Source: Streptomyces sp. NBC_00376
GTDB taxonomy: Bacteria; Actinomycetota; Actinomycetes; Streptomycetales; Streptomycetaceae
Length of the DNA stretch: 64,000 bases
Direction: 5' to 3'
NCBI RefSeq assembly: GCF_036077095.1
Contig: NZ_CP107960.1
Span: forward strand, 2,542,001 to 2,606,000
The notes beneath the pieces are model-generated. The model was not told the origin of the DNA. It searched no databases and worked only from the letters and a program-made list of their open reading frames with translations. Position 1 is the first letter of the stretch, and the number at the start of each line of letters is the position of its first letter. The position numbers and the translations under genes were made by a program. Below, piece by piece: positions 17,697-26,900 of this stretch.

Positions 17697-18700
17697 CCGG
17701 CCCTCCAGTAGTCGGCGTTCAGGTGCCGGCCGATGCCGACGGCGGGCAGCAGTACGACCAGGGCGCCGGCCGCGAGCGCCCCGTAGTAGATGCCGCTCTG
17801 CCAGCCCTGGGCGGCCAGCCCGGCGCGCACCTCGGTCGCCGTTTTGGTGACGTCCTGCTGGGATTCGGCCAGGTCGGCGTGGTTCCGGGCCTGTTGTTCG
17901 ATCAGGACCAGCCCGTCGCGGGCCTCGCCCAGCCGGTCCTGGGTGTTGCTCGTCGCGATCAGCGGGACCGTCGCCAGGAAGACGACGGCCAGCAGCGAGA
18001 CCAGCAGACAGAGATCGCGGCTGTGCCCGCAGCGGGTGCGCAGCGTCCACAGCGCGGAGAGGGTGATCAGGGCCATGGCAAGCAGGCCGAGTTCGGCGAC
18101 CGCCCAGCCGGTCCACCGCAGGGGGCTCATCGAGGTGAGCGTGTCGATCCTGGCCATCTGGTGTCCCTGGAGGACGTCCAGACGCGGCACCACACCGGTG
18201 CCCTTGCGGGTGAGGAGGGTCTCGGCCTCCTCGAACTTCTCCTGCTGCATCGGCTCGTCCCGCACGTACTTCACCGCGCCGGGGGTGATGGAGCTGCTGT
18301 AAGAGGTGAGCAGCCCGTTCACGGTTTCGAGCACCCCGCGGCCGCGGTCCCCGTCGATCTGTACGTCGGAGAGCCGGGACAGGCCCTGGTCGGCGGCGGC
18401 GAGCTGGTTCTCGTACCGCGCGCCGGCGCCGACCACATCGGCGATGCGCTCGCGCACGGATGTCCGGGCCTCCTCGTGGGCGCGCAGCAGGGCGAGCTGG
18501 GTGGCGGCCACGCCCTGCACGGCCGGGGCGCCGCGGGTGCGCATCTCGCCGGCCGAGATCTGGACCTCGCGGTACGAGACGAGCAGGGCGGTCATCGAGA
18601 CCAGGGCGGTCACCAGCAGCGCGGCCAGGTGCCATTCCAGCAGCCGCCGGGTCCGGGAGCGGTAGGCGTTCCTGCGCGGGCGGACCGGTCCGGGGCTCAC
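17693..18700 (-). CDS. Four-helix membrane protein, GlnX-like position
   Basis: A 335-residue membrane protein with no family I recognise. A basic N-terminal tail precedes a first membrane segment (LAALLVTALVSMTALLVSY, about residues 23-43). There follow about 150 residues predicted outside the membrane (helical, many charged residues), then two close segments (VAELGLLAMALITLSALW and LLVSLLAVVFLATVPLIA), a 60-residue helical loop and a last segment (YYGALAAGALVVLLPAVGI). The layout of a helical sensory loop between membrane segments recalls mycobacterial GlnX. GTG start at 18700 overlaps the upstream TGA; its own stop overlaps the lipoprotein start. Confidence 0.8.
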   Translation of the reverse strand: MSPGPVRPRRNAYRSRTRRLLEWHLAALLVTALVSMTALLVSYREVQISAGEMRTRGAPAVQGVAATQLALLRAHEEARTSVRERIADVVGAGARYENQLAAADQGLSRLSDVQIDGDRGRGVLETVNGLLTSYSSSITPGAVKYVRDEPMQQEKFEEAETLLTRKGTGVVPRLDVLQGHQMARIDTLTSMSPLRWTGWAVAELGLLAMALITLSALWTLRTRCGHSRDLCLLVSLLAVVFLATVPLIATSNTQDRLGEARDGLVLIEQQARNHADLAESQQDVTKTATEVRAGLAAQGWQSGIYYGALAAGALVVLLPAVGIGRHLNADYWRAG

Positions 18701-20106
18701 AGCTGCCTCCCGCAGTCGATGCAGAACACGGCGGCGGGTCCGGCCGGGTGGTCGCAGTGCGGGCAGCGGGTCCCCGGCCCGGGTGCCGGGAAGGCGGGCA
18801 GTTCCACGGGGTGTCCGGAGGTGATGCTCAGCATCCCCTGGCGGACGGCGCCCGGGTCGACGGCGGATCCGATCCGGACCCGTCCCTGGGGGCCGTCCAC
18901 GATGCGGGCGACCTTGCGGACCTCGTCCAGGACCCAGTCGGCGGCGATCTCGGTGGCGAGCCGGACGGCGAGCCCGAGCTGTGCCTCGGCCCGCTCGCGG
19001 CTCTCCAGGTCGAGGGCGGCGTACCCGTGGTTGAGGGCGGTCCGCATCTGTGTGGAGACGTTCATGGTGTGGATGTTGCGGCCCACGGCGCCGGAGATGC
19101 GGGCGGTGTCCGCGGCGGTGCCCGACGGCAGCCAGCGGACCACGACCGGCTCGGTGGCGCCGCCGACGGAGACCGCGGCGAGCTGGAGGGGCACGCCCAG
19201 CGGGTCGTTGCCCGCGTCGGCCCGGAGGGTGAGGAGGTAGTCGCGGGACTCCGGCTGCCACTGGTGGGTGCGGAACTCCAGCCGGTGCGGATCGTCCCGG
19301 ACCCGGTCCGGCTCCAGCCGCTGCTGGTGCGGTGCGGTCTCGGTCAGGGTCACTTCCCGCACCGCCGGGCGCACCGTCACCACGATGGGGAGTTCGGGGC
19401 TGCGGACCCGGCGCAGCCTGACCAGGGCGGTGGCGACGGCGGGGGCGAAGGCGTCGGGCGAGGACACGGCGGTGCCGTGCAGCCGTTCCGCGACGGCGAG
19501 CAGCGGGGCCGGGTCCCAGCCAACCCCCGGTGCGACGACATCGGCGGTGAACTCGCCCTCACATGCGGCCAGTTCGATGCTCAGCTCACTGTCCGGGTGG
19601 TTGGCGTCGTCCCCCTCGCCCCGGCTGCCGCCGTCGGTGACGAGCACCAGGTGCCGTACGGGAAGGGGGCGTTCGGCGAAGAGTTCGCGCGCCATGGCCA
19701 GCCAGGTGGTGTAGCCGGCCGGCTCCTGCCCCTCGGCGGACGCGGAGATCCGTCCGACGCTGAACACGGCCCGGTGCCGGTCGTCGGGCCCGGCCAGCGC
19801 CCACCGGCCGCGCAGCGGGTAGCACTGCTCTCCGCCGCCGCCCAGCACGGTGTACGAGATTCCGTCGGGCAGGGCGCCCACCGCCCCGGTCAGCGCGGCG
19901 ACGGCCGCGTCACGCCGCCCGGCGGCCACGTCCACCGCGATGACCAGCGCGATGTCGACGGCGGGCACCCGGTCGCGCGGCCCGGCGGCGACCGCCCGGA
20001 CCCGCACATGGGCGTCGATCCGGGCGTCCCGGTCCGGCCGCTGTTTCTTCGCGACCTGGACGGTGAGGCCGATTCCGAGTCCGGGCGACGCGGCGGTGCG
20101 GCCCAT
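18697..20106 (-). CDS. VWA-domain protein with C-terminal zinc ribbon
   Basis: A 469-residue soluble protein. Residues 50-230 look like a von Willebrand A fold: hydrophobic strand ALVIAVDVAAG (Asp59), central VRHLVLVTDGGSRGEGDD and a following beta/alpha series. The metal site is degenerate, since DxSxS reads DVAAG. The middle has beta-sandwich character. The last 25 residues hold two CxxC pairs (CPHCDHP and CIDCGRQL), a zinc ribbon. The start abuts the kinase stop with no gap, so they are co-translated. Probably an adaptor for the PknG-like kinase or the protease; the partner is inferred from the operon. Confidence 0.8.
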   Translation of the reverse strand: MGRTAASPGLGIGLTVQVAKKQRPDRDARIDAHVRVRAVAAGPRDRVPAVDIALVIAVDVAAGRRDAAVAALTGAVGALPDGISYTVLGGGGEQCYPLRGRWALAGPDDRHRAVFSVGRISASAEGQEPAGYTTWLAMARELFAERPLPVRHLVLVTDGGSRGEGDDANHPDSELSIELAACEGEFTADVVAPGVGWDPAPLLAVAERLHGTAVSSPDAFAPAVATALVRLRRVRSPELPIVVTVRPAVREVTLTETAPHQQRLEPDRVRDDPHRLEFRTHQWQPESRDYLLTLRADAGNDPLGVPLQLAAVSVGGATEPVVVRWLPSGTAADTARISGAVGRNIHTMNVSTQMRTALNHGYAALDLESRERAEAQLGLAVRLATEIAADWVLDEVRKVARIVDGPQGRVRIGSAVDPGAVRQGMLSITSGHPVELPAFPAPGPGTRCPHCDHPAGPAAVFCIDCGRQL

Positions 20107-22452
20107 TCAACTGCCTCCAGGGGTGCGGCGCCGGGGCGGGAACCAGTAGCGGGTCTGCGGGCGGACGGCGTGCGAGAGGTCGATGAGCTTCTCGTGGTCG
20201 GCGGTGTCCCTGCACTGCCGGGCCATCCAGCGGTAGCACCGGGCCAGGTCCTCCCGCACGGCCCGCTCCCCGGGCACCGGTGGCGGTGGCAGTCCCCGCC
20301 GCCACCAGTGCCCGTCGTGGCGCGGGTCGCCGGCCTCGGCCCGGACCGCGTCGAGCTTCCACTCGTACAGTTCGGTGCGCAGCAGCCGGGCCGACTCGTC
20401 GCCCGTCACCACGGACGCCGGATGCGGCCCGTGGCCGCCCTCGCGCAGCGGGACCGCGGCGAGCACGGCGTCGATCCGCCGCGTCCCGGGCAGCGGCCGC
20501 CCGCCCGCAGCGAGCCGGGCCGCCCGGATGCGCAGCGCGGCGATCCGGGCGACGGTGTGGTCCCGCGACTCGTCCGGCACCAGGTCCAGGACCTCGGCCG
20601 CGGCGTCCCGGTCGCCGCGCTCCAGCGCCAGCCTGGCCAGGCCCAGCGCGGCTCCGACGTGGGAGGGGTTGCGGGCGTGCACGGCCCGGAAGAGTTCGTA
20701 CGCCGACGGGATCGGACCGGCCGGGCGGTCCGGGCCGAGCTGTTCCGCGGCGTAGGCCAGGGCCAGCTTCGCGGCGTACTCGCCGGGCAGCGCGCGGTGG
20801 ACGGCGGCGAAGTGTTCCAGGGCGGCCTCCAGCAGCTGCCGCCGGTCGTCCAGTACCTCCGCGCTGCGCAGCGCGACGAGCCCCCAGTGCCAGCTGAGCC
20901 GCCACTGCCGCACCGGCCCCGGTCCGGGTATGGCGTCAGCCGCCGCCACCTGTTCGCGCGCCAGGCTCAGGGCTTCGGCGCCCTCCCGGCCGAGCAGCAG
21001 CCGGGCGTTGTGCAGACAGATCTCCACCGACTGTTCGCCCTCGGCGGGCTGGGCCAGCAGCCGTCCGGGGTCGTAGCTGCTCACCAGGAACCGGGCGGCC
21101 TCCGGGTCCCCCGGGTAGGGCCTGGGCACCGGCAGCCGCCGGGCGATCTCGGTGGGGGTGGGGAGCCCGGTGTCCAGCGCGGGCGCCCGGGGCGTCAGGT
21201 CGCGGCGGTGCGGGGTGCGCTCCAGCCAGTGCGCGTAGTCGGGTACGGTGCCCAGCCGCCCGCCGAGCAGCCGGGTGGACGGGGTGAAGTAGGCGGAGGG
21301 CTCGGTCCGGTCCTGCTTGCCGCGCAGCGCCCGGATCTCTCGCAGCACCCCGCGCAGCTGGCCCGCCATCTCCTCCGCGTCGGCGAACCGGCGTTCCGGG
21401 TCCTGGTCGGTCGCCCGTTCCACCACCAGCCGGAAGGAGCTGGTGCCGAGGCCGGGTACGTCGTCGCCGACCGCCCAGCCCGCCAGTTCGGCCAGGGTCG
21501 CGCCGACCGTGTGGATGTCGTGGGCGACGGTCAGCGGGCTGCCGCTGACCATCTCGGGCGCGGCGTATCTGGGGGTGATGACGGGCGGCGGTTCGGTGGA
21601 TCCCTGTTTGCGGACCCCGCCGAGGTCGATGACCTTCACGCCCTCGTGCTGGTGGACGACGTTGGACGGCTTCATGTCCCCGTACAGGAAGCCCATGCCG
21701 TGCAGATGGGCGAGGGCTTCGAGGATCTGGCAGCCGTAGGTGATGACGTGTTCGATGTCGAGGACGAAGTTGCCCTGCCGGGTCGCCTCGACGACGGCGG
21801 ACAGGGTGCGGTCGCCGACGTCCTGCATCACGATGTAGCCGCCGGAGACCGTGCCGTCCGCGCTGACGGTGCTGACGAAGTCCCGGATCTGGACGATGCG
21901 TTCGTGCCGGATGGCGACGAGGCTGCGGCGCTCCTCGGCGGCCTGGGCGGCGCCGCGTTCCGCGTACCGGTTCAGCATCCCCTTCACGGCGACGAGGTCT
22001 TCGAGGTGGGTGTCGCGGGCGAGGTAGACCCAGCCCTGGCCGCCGTGGGCGATGGGTCCGAGGATGCGGTACTGGCCCTGGAGCAGCGGACCGTCCCGGT
22101 CGAGTTCGGGGCGGTAGGAGTAGGGGGCGCCGCACCTGGGGCAGTGGCCCTCGTCGGGCGGCGGGGCGGCTGTGTACGGGGCGACGAAGTAGGTGGCGCA
22201 GGACTTGGACGAGCAGCTCATCCGGACGTGGGCCCGGGTCACGGCGGCGCTCAGCCGCTGGTCGGGGGTGCTCGGGTCGAGCCGTGGCAGTTCCAGCAGC
22301 TGCCGGGGGCCGCACCGGTCGGGGGCGGTGGGCAGCGGCGGGAGTCCCGGGCCGTCCTCGGAGCGGCCGCAGGTGTCGCAGTAGCCGGTGGACCGCACCG
22401 CGCCGTCGCAGGGGGCTCCGGTGAACCGGCGGTGCGGGCAGGGGATCCTCAT
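20107..22452 (-). CDS. PknG-type serine/threonine kinase with zinc ribbons and TPR-like tail
   Basis: 781 residues. The N-terminus has two cysteine clusters (CPHRRFTGAPC with CDTCG at 5-28; MSCSSKSC with CPRCG at 80-107), matching the rubredoxin-like region of PknG. The kinase domain follows: glycine loop AHGGQGWVYLARD (135-147), Lys157 in VAVKGML, catalytic YGDMKPSNVV (Asp259; YGD for HRD) and DLGG (Asp276; DLG for DFG). The C-terminal half is alpha-helical with TPR character, as in PknG. In mycobacteria PknG controls glutamate metabolism by phosphorylating GarA/OdhI and responds to GlnH/GlnX; no FHA target gene is present here. The start overlaps the protease stop (ATGA). Confidence 0.88.
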   Translation of the reverse strand: MRIPCPHRRFTGAPCDGAVRSTGYCDTCGRSEDGPGLPPLPTAPDRCGPRQLLELPRLDPSTPDQRLSAAVTRAHVRMSCSSKSCATYFVAPYTAAPPPDEGHCPRCGAPYSYRPELDRDGPLLQGQYRILGPIAHGGQGWVYLARDTHLEDLVAVKGMLNRYAERGAAQAAEERRSLVAIRHERIVQIRDFVSTVSADGTVSGGYIVMQDVGDRTLSAVVEATRQGNFVLDIEHVITYGCQILEALAHLHGMGFLYGDMKPSNVVHQHEGVKVIDLGGVRKQGSTEPPPVITPRYAAPEMVSGSPLTVAHDIHTVGATLAELAGWAVGDDVPGLGTSSFRLVVERATDQDPERRFADAEEMAGQLRGVLREIRALRGKQDRTEPSAYFTPSTRLLGGRLGTVPDYAHWLERTPHRRDLTPRAPALDTGLPTPTEIARRLPVPRPYPGDPEAARFLVSSYDPGRLLAQPAEGEQSVEICLHNARLLLGREGAEALSLAREQVAAADAIPGPGPVRQWRLSWHWGLVALRSAEVLDDRRQLLEAALEHFAAVHRALPGEYAAKLALAYAAEQLGPDRPAGPIPSAYELFRAVHARNPSHVGAALGLARLALERGDRDAAAEVLDLVPDESRDHTVARIAALRIRAARLAAGGRPLPGTRRIDAVLAAVPLREGGHGPHPASVVTGDESARLLRTELYEWKLDAVRAEAGDPRHDGHWWRRGLPPPPVPGERAVREDLARCYRWMARQCRDTADHEKLIDLSHAVRPQTRYWFPPRRRTPGGS

Positions 22453-23831
22453 CGGCGGCCGGCCCGGCCGTGCTCGCCGCGCGGTCCGGGTACGTCCGCC
22501 CGGCCGTGCCGCTCCAGCTCCGCCCGGACTTCACGCAGCAGGGCGCGCAGGGCGGAGAGCCGTTCGCGCGGGTCGCCGACGGTGCGCAGCCGGGCCAGCT
22601 GCTGTCGGTGGCGGGCCGCCTCGGTGCGCGGCCGGGGGCCCAGGGAGGCGGATTCCACCAGGCCGTTCAGCCCGGCCCATTGCTTCTCGATCTCCTCGAC
22701 GCGGCGGACCAGTTCGACGGCCCGTTCGTCGAGGGCCGGTACCAGCAACTGCCGTACCACCTCGTCCACTTCGTCGCCGCCGCTGTCCCGCACGATGACG
22801 AGCAGCCGGAAGCCGAGTGTCCGCACCCGGGCGAGCAGGGGCACCAGCCGGTGCGGCCGCCGGTCCTCGTCGAGCCCGACCACGGCGAGGGTGGGCCCGG
22901 AGCTCCCCCGCCCGCCGTCCGCCGCCCGCTCGGGCGGGGTGCCGCCCGTGAGCAGCCACTCGCGGTAGGCCTGGGCCTGGTGGCGGGGCGGGCGCAGCCT
23001 GGTCACCAGTTCGCCGACGAAGTCCTCGGGGGCGGTGCGGCCGCCCCGGTAGACGAGATGGGCGCGGTGCAGATGGTGCCTGAGCGTGCGGTCGCGGCCG
23101 CCGCCGTGCGGTACGACGCTGAAGCGCACCGCGGGTTCCTCACCCCCGGCGAACCATCTGCGCAGCCGCCGGTCCAGGCCGTGGTCCCAGCCGTCCGGGC
23201 CACTCAACTCGGCGACCAGTGGGACGAGTTCGGCGATCCGGTCGATCGGGATCATGTACGAGAACGCCAGGTCGTTGTCGGCGGGCAGCGCCAGATCGAG
23301 GTCGCCGCGCCAGCTGACGACCATCCCGACGACCCGCTCGGACGTTCCGGCCGGTCCGCCGCGCACCTGCACGGCGGCGCCGCTGAACCCGGGTTTCACC
23401 ACTTGTTCGTTGCGTGCGGCGTCGAGCTGGATCCAGGCGCCGTGTGCTCCGCTGATCCGCCCGGTCAGCCACATCCCGTCGGCGAAGGAGCGCGCGTAGC
23501 CGCCGATCCACACCTCGCCGCCGCGCTCCAGGTGCCGTTCGAGCGTCGCGGGGGTGGCGTGCGGGCGCGGGCTGTCCAGGGCGAGTACGGCGATGTCCTC
23601 GCGGGTCGCGCCGAGACCGGGCAGCCAGCCGCCCTCGGCGACGCGGGCCCCGACCGGGGCGATGGCGGGGTTCTCGGCGAATTCCACCCAGATCCGGGCG
23701 TCCGGCTCCCCCACCACGTGCGCGCAGGTGAGTGCCCGGTCCTGGGTCAGCAGCACACCGGCGCCGCAGACCGGCCCGTTCGCGTCGTCCCGCCGTAATC
23801 GGATCCGCCAGTCCGCCCTCAGCTCCCCCAT
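22449..23831 (-). CDS. Trypsin-like serine protease heading the PknG operon
   Basis: A 460-residue protein with a chymotrypsin-like fold in the first 215 residues: His38 in LTCAHVV, Asp79 in REDIAVLAL and Ser150 in KPGFSGAAV. The usual GDSGGP is altered but the nucleophile is present. There is no signal peptide, so it should be cytosolic. Residues 220-450 are helical and charged, with an Arg-rich basic end; they resemble the accessory regions of trypsin-like proteins found with bacterial effector or conflict systems. It is the first gene of the five-gene operon, and the promoter should lie in 23832-23940. The target protein is unknown. Confidence 0.82.
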   Translation of the reverse strand: MGELRADWRIRLRRDDANGPVCGAGVLLTQDRALTCAHVVGEPDARIWVEFAENPAIAPVGARVAEGGWLPGLGATREDIAVLALDSPRPHATPATLERHLERGGEVWIGGYARSFADGMWLTGRISGAHGAWIQLDAARNEQVVKPGFSGAAVQVRGGPAGTSERVVGMVVSWRGDLDLALPADNDLAFSYMIPIDRIAELVPLVAELSGPDGWDHGLDRRLRRWFAGGEEPAVRFSVVPHGGGRDRTLRHHLHRAHLVYRGGRTAPEDFVGELVTRLRPPRHQAQAYREWLLTGGTPPERAADGGRGSSGPTLAVVGLDEDRRPHRLVPLLARVRTLGFRLLVIVRDSGGDEVDEVVRQLLVPALDERAVELVRRVEEIEKQWAGLNGLVESASLGPRPRTEAARHRQQLARLRTVGDPRERLSALRALLREVRAELERHGRADVPGPRGEHGRAGRR

Positions 23832-23940
23832 GCCGCACGAGAATACGCGCGCAGCGGGGGCCGCTCCCAGACCTCGGACACACTCCGGTCACTCCATGCC
23901 CATCCGGTGTCACGGAGCGGGAGCCGCCACCGTACGCGCG

Positions 23941-23983
23941 ATGCGGGGCGGGGCAGTCCGCCGAGGACTGCCCCGCCCCGCAT
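23941..23983 (-). terminator. GH101 gene terminator
   Basis: A perfect 19-bp stem (arms 23941-23959 and 23965-23983, GC-rich with ends ATGC/GCAT) and a 5-base loop, starting 10 bp after the GH101 stop. No T-tract. It insulates the downstream protease-kinase operon. Confidence 0.85.
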
Positions 23984-23992
23984 CGGATCGAG

Positions 23993-26900
23993 TCAGCCGC
24001 CGCAGTGGAAGCGGGCGTCGCCCCAGTCCGCGTGGTCGTTGCCGTTGCCGTCGCCGCCGTCGCCGACGACCAGTTCGACGTACTTGGCCCCGGTGACGTC
24101 CGCCGTCAGCGACCAGGCGCTGTCGGCCGCCTTCAGCACGGGCGACTTCACCTTCTCGGTGCCGTCGGCCGTGACGGAGAACTGCACGCTGCCGGCGCTC
24201 TTCTGCACGTCGTCCACGCCGACCTGGGCGGTGAACGAGGTGCACTTCCCGCCCAGGTAGTAGCGGATCCTCGCCGGCGCGTGGCTGCCGAGCCCCTTGG
24301 TGTAGACGGTGCCGCCGATGGTCAGCGGGGAGCCGTCGCCGGTGCCGGTCTCACCGTTGGAGAGGTCCTTCTCCACCGGGCCCCAGCCGTTCTGGGAGGC
24401 CGTCCAGTCCAGGTCGCTGGCCCAGCTGTCGGTGGTGGGCGGCGGCGGCAGGGTCCGTACGGAGGTCTGCGCGCCGAGCGTGCGCCGTGCCCCGCCGACG
24501 GTGTACTGCGCCTCGGAACTCAGGCCGTACGTCTGGTACTTGGCGTCCACCGGCGGGGTGACCTGCCAGCTGCCGGTGACCTGGGCGCCCGCCGCGACGG
24601 AGTCGAAGGTGACGGCGCCGGTGGGCTCCGCCGTCCAGCCCTCGGGCACGGTCAGGCTGAGTGCGACGCCGGTCGCCGCCGTCGCCTCGTAGTTGGTGAA
24701 CGAGACCTTGACGGTGTTGGCCGTGCCCGGCTCCAGGGTCTCGGCGGCCGGTGCGACGGTGAGGGTGCCGCAGGCGGCCTGCTCGGAGTCGGGGGCCGGG
24801 CCGAGGTCGGTCACGGTGAAGGAGTCGAGTACGAAGTCGGCGCCGTCGGGGGCGTCGTCGCGCTTGCGCAGCCCGGTCCAGGCGTCGCCGCAGCCCGCGG
24901 TGACGGTCTCGGCGAAGTGGCCGGTGGTGCGCTGCTGTCCGATGGCGGTGGTCCGGGTCTCGACCGAGCCGGGCTTTCCTTCGGCGGTGATCCGGTCGTA
25001 GCCGTCGACCCACTCGTAGGCGCCCGCGTGGCTGGACTGGTAGTCGTACTCGACCTTGTAGCGGTGCCCGTCGGTCATCGGCACGGTCCACGGGGCGGTG
25101 CGGTAGACGAGTCCGGAGTTCTCCTCGTGGGACTTGAGGGACTCCTTGCCGCCGATCACGTCGTCGATCAGCTTTCCGTTCCAGCCGGCCTGGGTGTACG
25201 GGGCGTGCAGCTGGGAGATGACGGTGCGGGGGTCGGTGGAGCCGCCCGCGTCGCCCTTGAGGAAGGGGCCCCAGCCCTGGTCGACGGCCTCGAAGTCCTC
25301 GTAGGAGAGGGTGTTCGCCTTCGTCTCCGGGGCGTTGGCGACGATGCGTACGTCATCGGCCCGGACGCTCGCGGAGCTGCCGTCGGCCGCCTCGATGCGC
25401 AGGGTGGTGCTGCCGTTCGCGGGGGCGGTGAAGTTCACCTTGGCCCGCTGGAAGTACGTGCCGTGCCGCTCGGACGCGGCGACGTAGTCCTTCGCGGTGG
25501 AGCGGTCCACCGAGACGGACTTCCCGCCGATCGAGAGCGTGGTGTGCCGGCTCTTCCCGGGCTGGACCTCGATGAGCGCGGACGCGGTGTAGCGCTTGCC
25601 GGGGGCGAGGCCGTCGACGCGCTGCGAGAGCGCGGCGGTGGAGCTGCCGGAGAGCTGGGCGCTGGTGAGGCCCTTGGCGTCGGTCTCACGGGCGACGGTG
25701 CCGGTCTTCGACCAGGCGGTCAGCCCCTTGTCGTTGAAGCCCGGGTCGTCGACCGGGGTGCCCTCGCCCCACCGGGGGTCGGCGGCCTTCGGGGCCTGCT
25801 GCGGGTAGAGGACGTACGGCTGACCCGCCTTGGCGGTCAGCGTGATCTTCCCGTCGACGGGCTTGACCGTGCCGGTCTTGACCCGGCCGTTGTCGGTGAG
25901 CTCGTAGACGGTGTACGTGCCGTTCGACGGCACCGCCCAGCTGCTCGTACCGCCGGACTTGCTGTAGTGGTACAGCTTCTTCCCGCCGTCCCACGGCAGC
26001 AGGTAGTCGGTGCCGCTGAGGACCTTGCGGCCGTGGTCGTAGAACGTCCTCTTGCCGTCCTCGACCGTGCCCCGGACACCGCCGGTGAAGGTGATGTCGT
26101 TGCCGTCCCAGCGGGTGATCTTCTGGTGCTGGAGGTACTTGGCTGGCAGGTTGCGCTGCCAGATGTTGCTGGAGAAGGCGTTCCAGTCGGTCTCGTTGGT
26201 CCAGCCCTCGAACTCCTCGATGGCCGTCTGGCCGAGGACCGGGTCGTTGTTCCAGACGTCCTTCTCGCCGTTGCGGATGAACCGGATGATCTTCGAGTTG
26301 AGGCCCTTGTTGGTGGCGCCGCCGTAGTCGAGGTCATTGGCCCAGTGCGACCAGAGCGAGCCGCGCTCGAACTTGTCGGCCCACTCGGTGGCGACGTTCC
26401 AGCCCTGCTTCTGCACGGACTGCAGGGTCTTGTCCGCGATCCAGCCGTGCGAGTAGTAGACGTCGATGTAGAGCAGGCTGAGATTGGGGTCCGTCTCGTC
26501 GCGCAGCTGCTGGAAGCGCTTGGCCAGGTCGCCGCTGTTGATGTCGCGGCGCTGGTCGATGTAGTAGCTCTGGCCCAGCCAGTTCCAGCCCGGCTTGGTC
26601 TTGTCGACGAGCTTCTCGTCGAAGGCCTTGGCCTCCGGGTACGCCTCGGTGGCGTTGACGTGGACGCCGAAGGTGGCGCCCCACTTCTTGCCGTCCTTCA
26701 GGAGCGCGTTGAGGTCCTTCAGCCCGCCGGCGCGCTTGTTGTAGTCGCCGCCGTAGTCGGGGTGGGCGGAGTCGTGGCCCTCGGAGGCGTATCCCTTGAG
26801 GAGCGCGAGCTGCCCGAGGCCGTCGGTGGCGAGCGAGACCCGCTTGACGTCGTCGAGGGTGCGCAGGAAGGGGTGGGTGGCCTGGCTGGCGAAGTTGAAC

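Noticed and set aside
18460..22968. 1502-codon plus-strand frame over the VWA, kinase and protease genes
   Set aside because: Low-complexity translation with no family, opposite to three recognised genes joined by stop/start overlaps.
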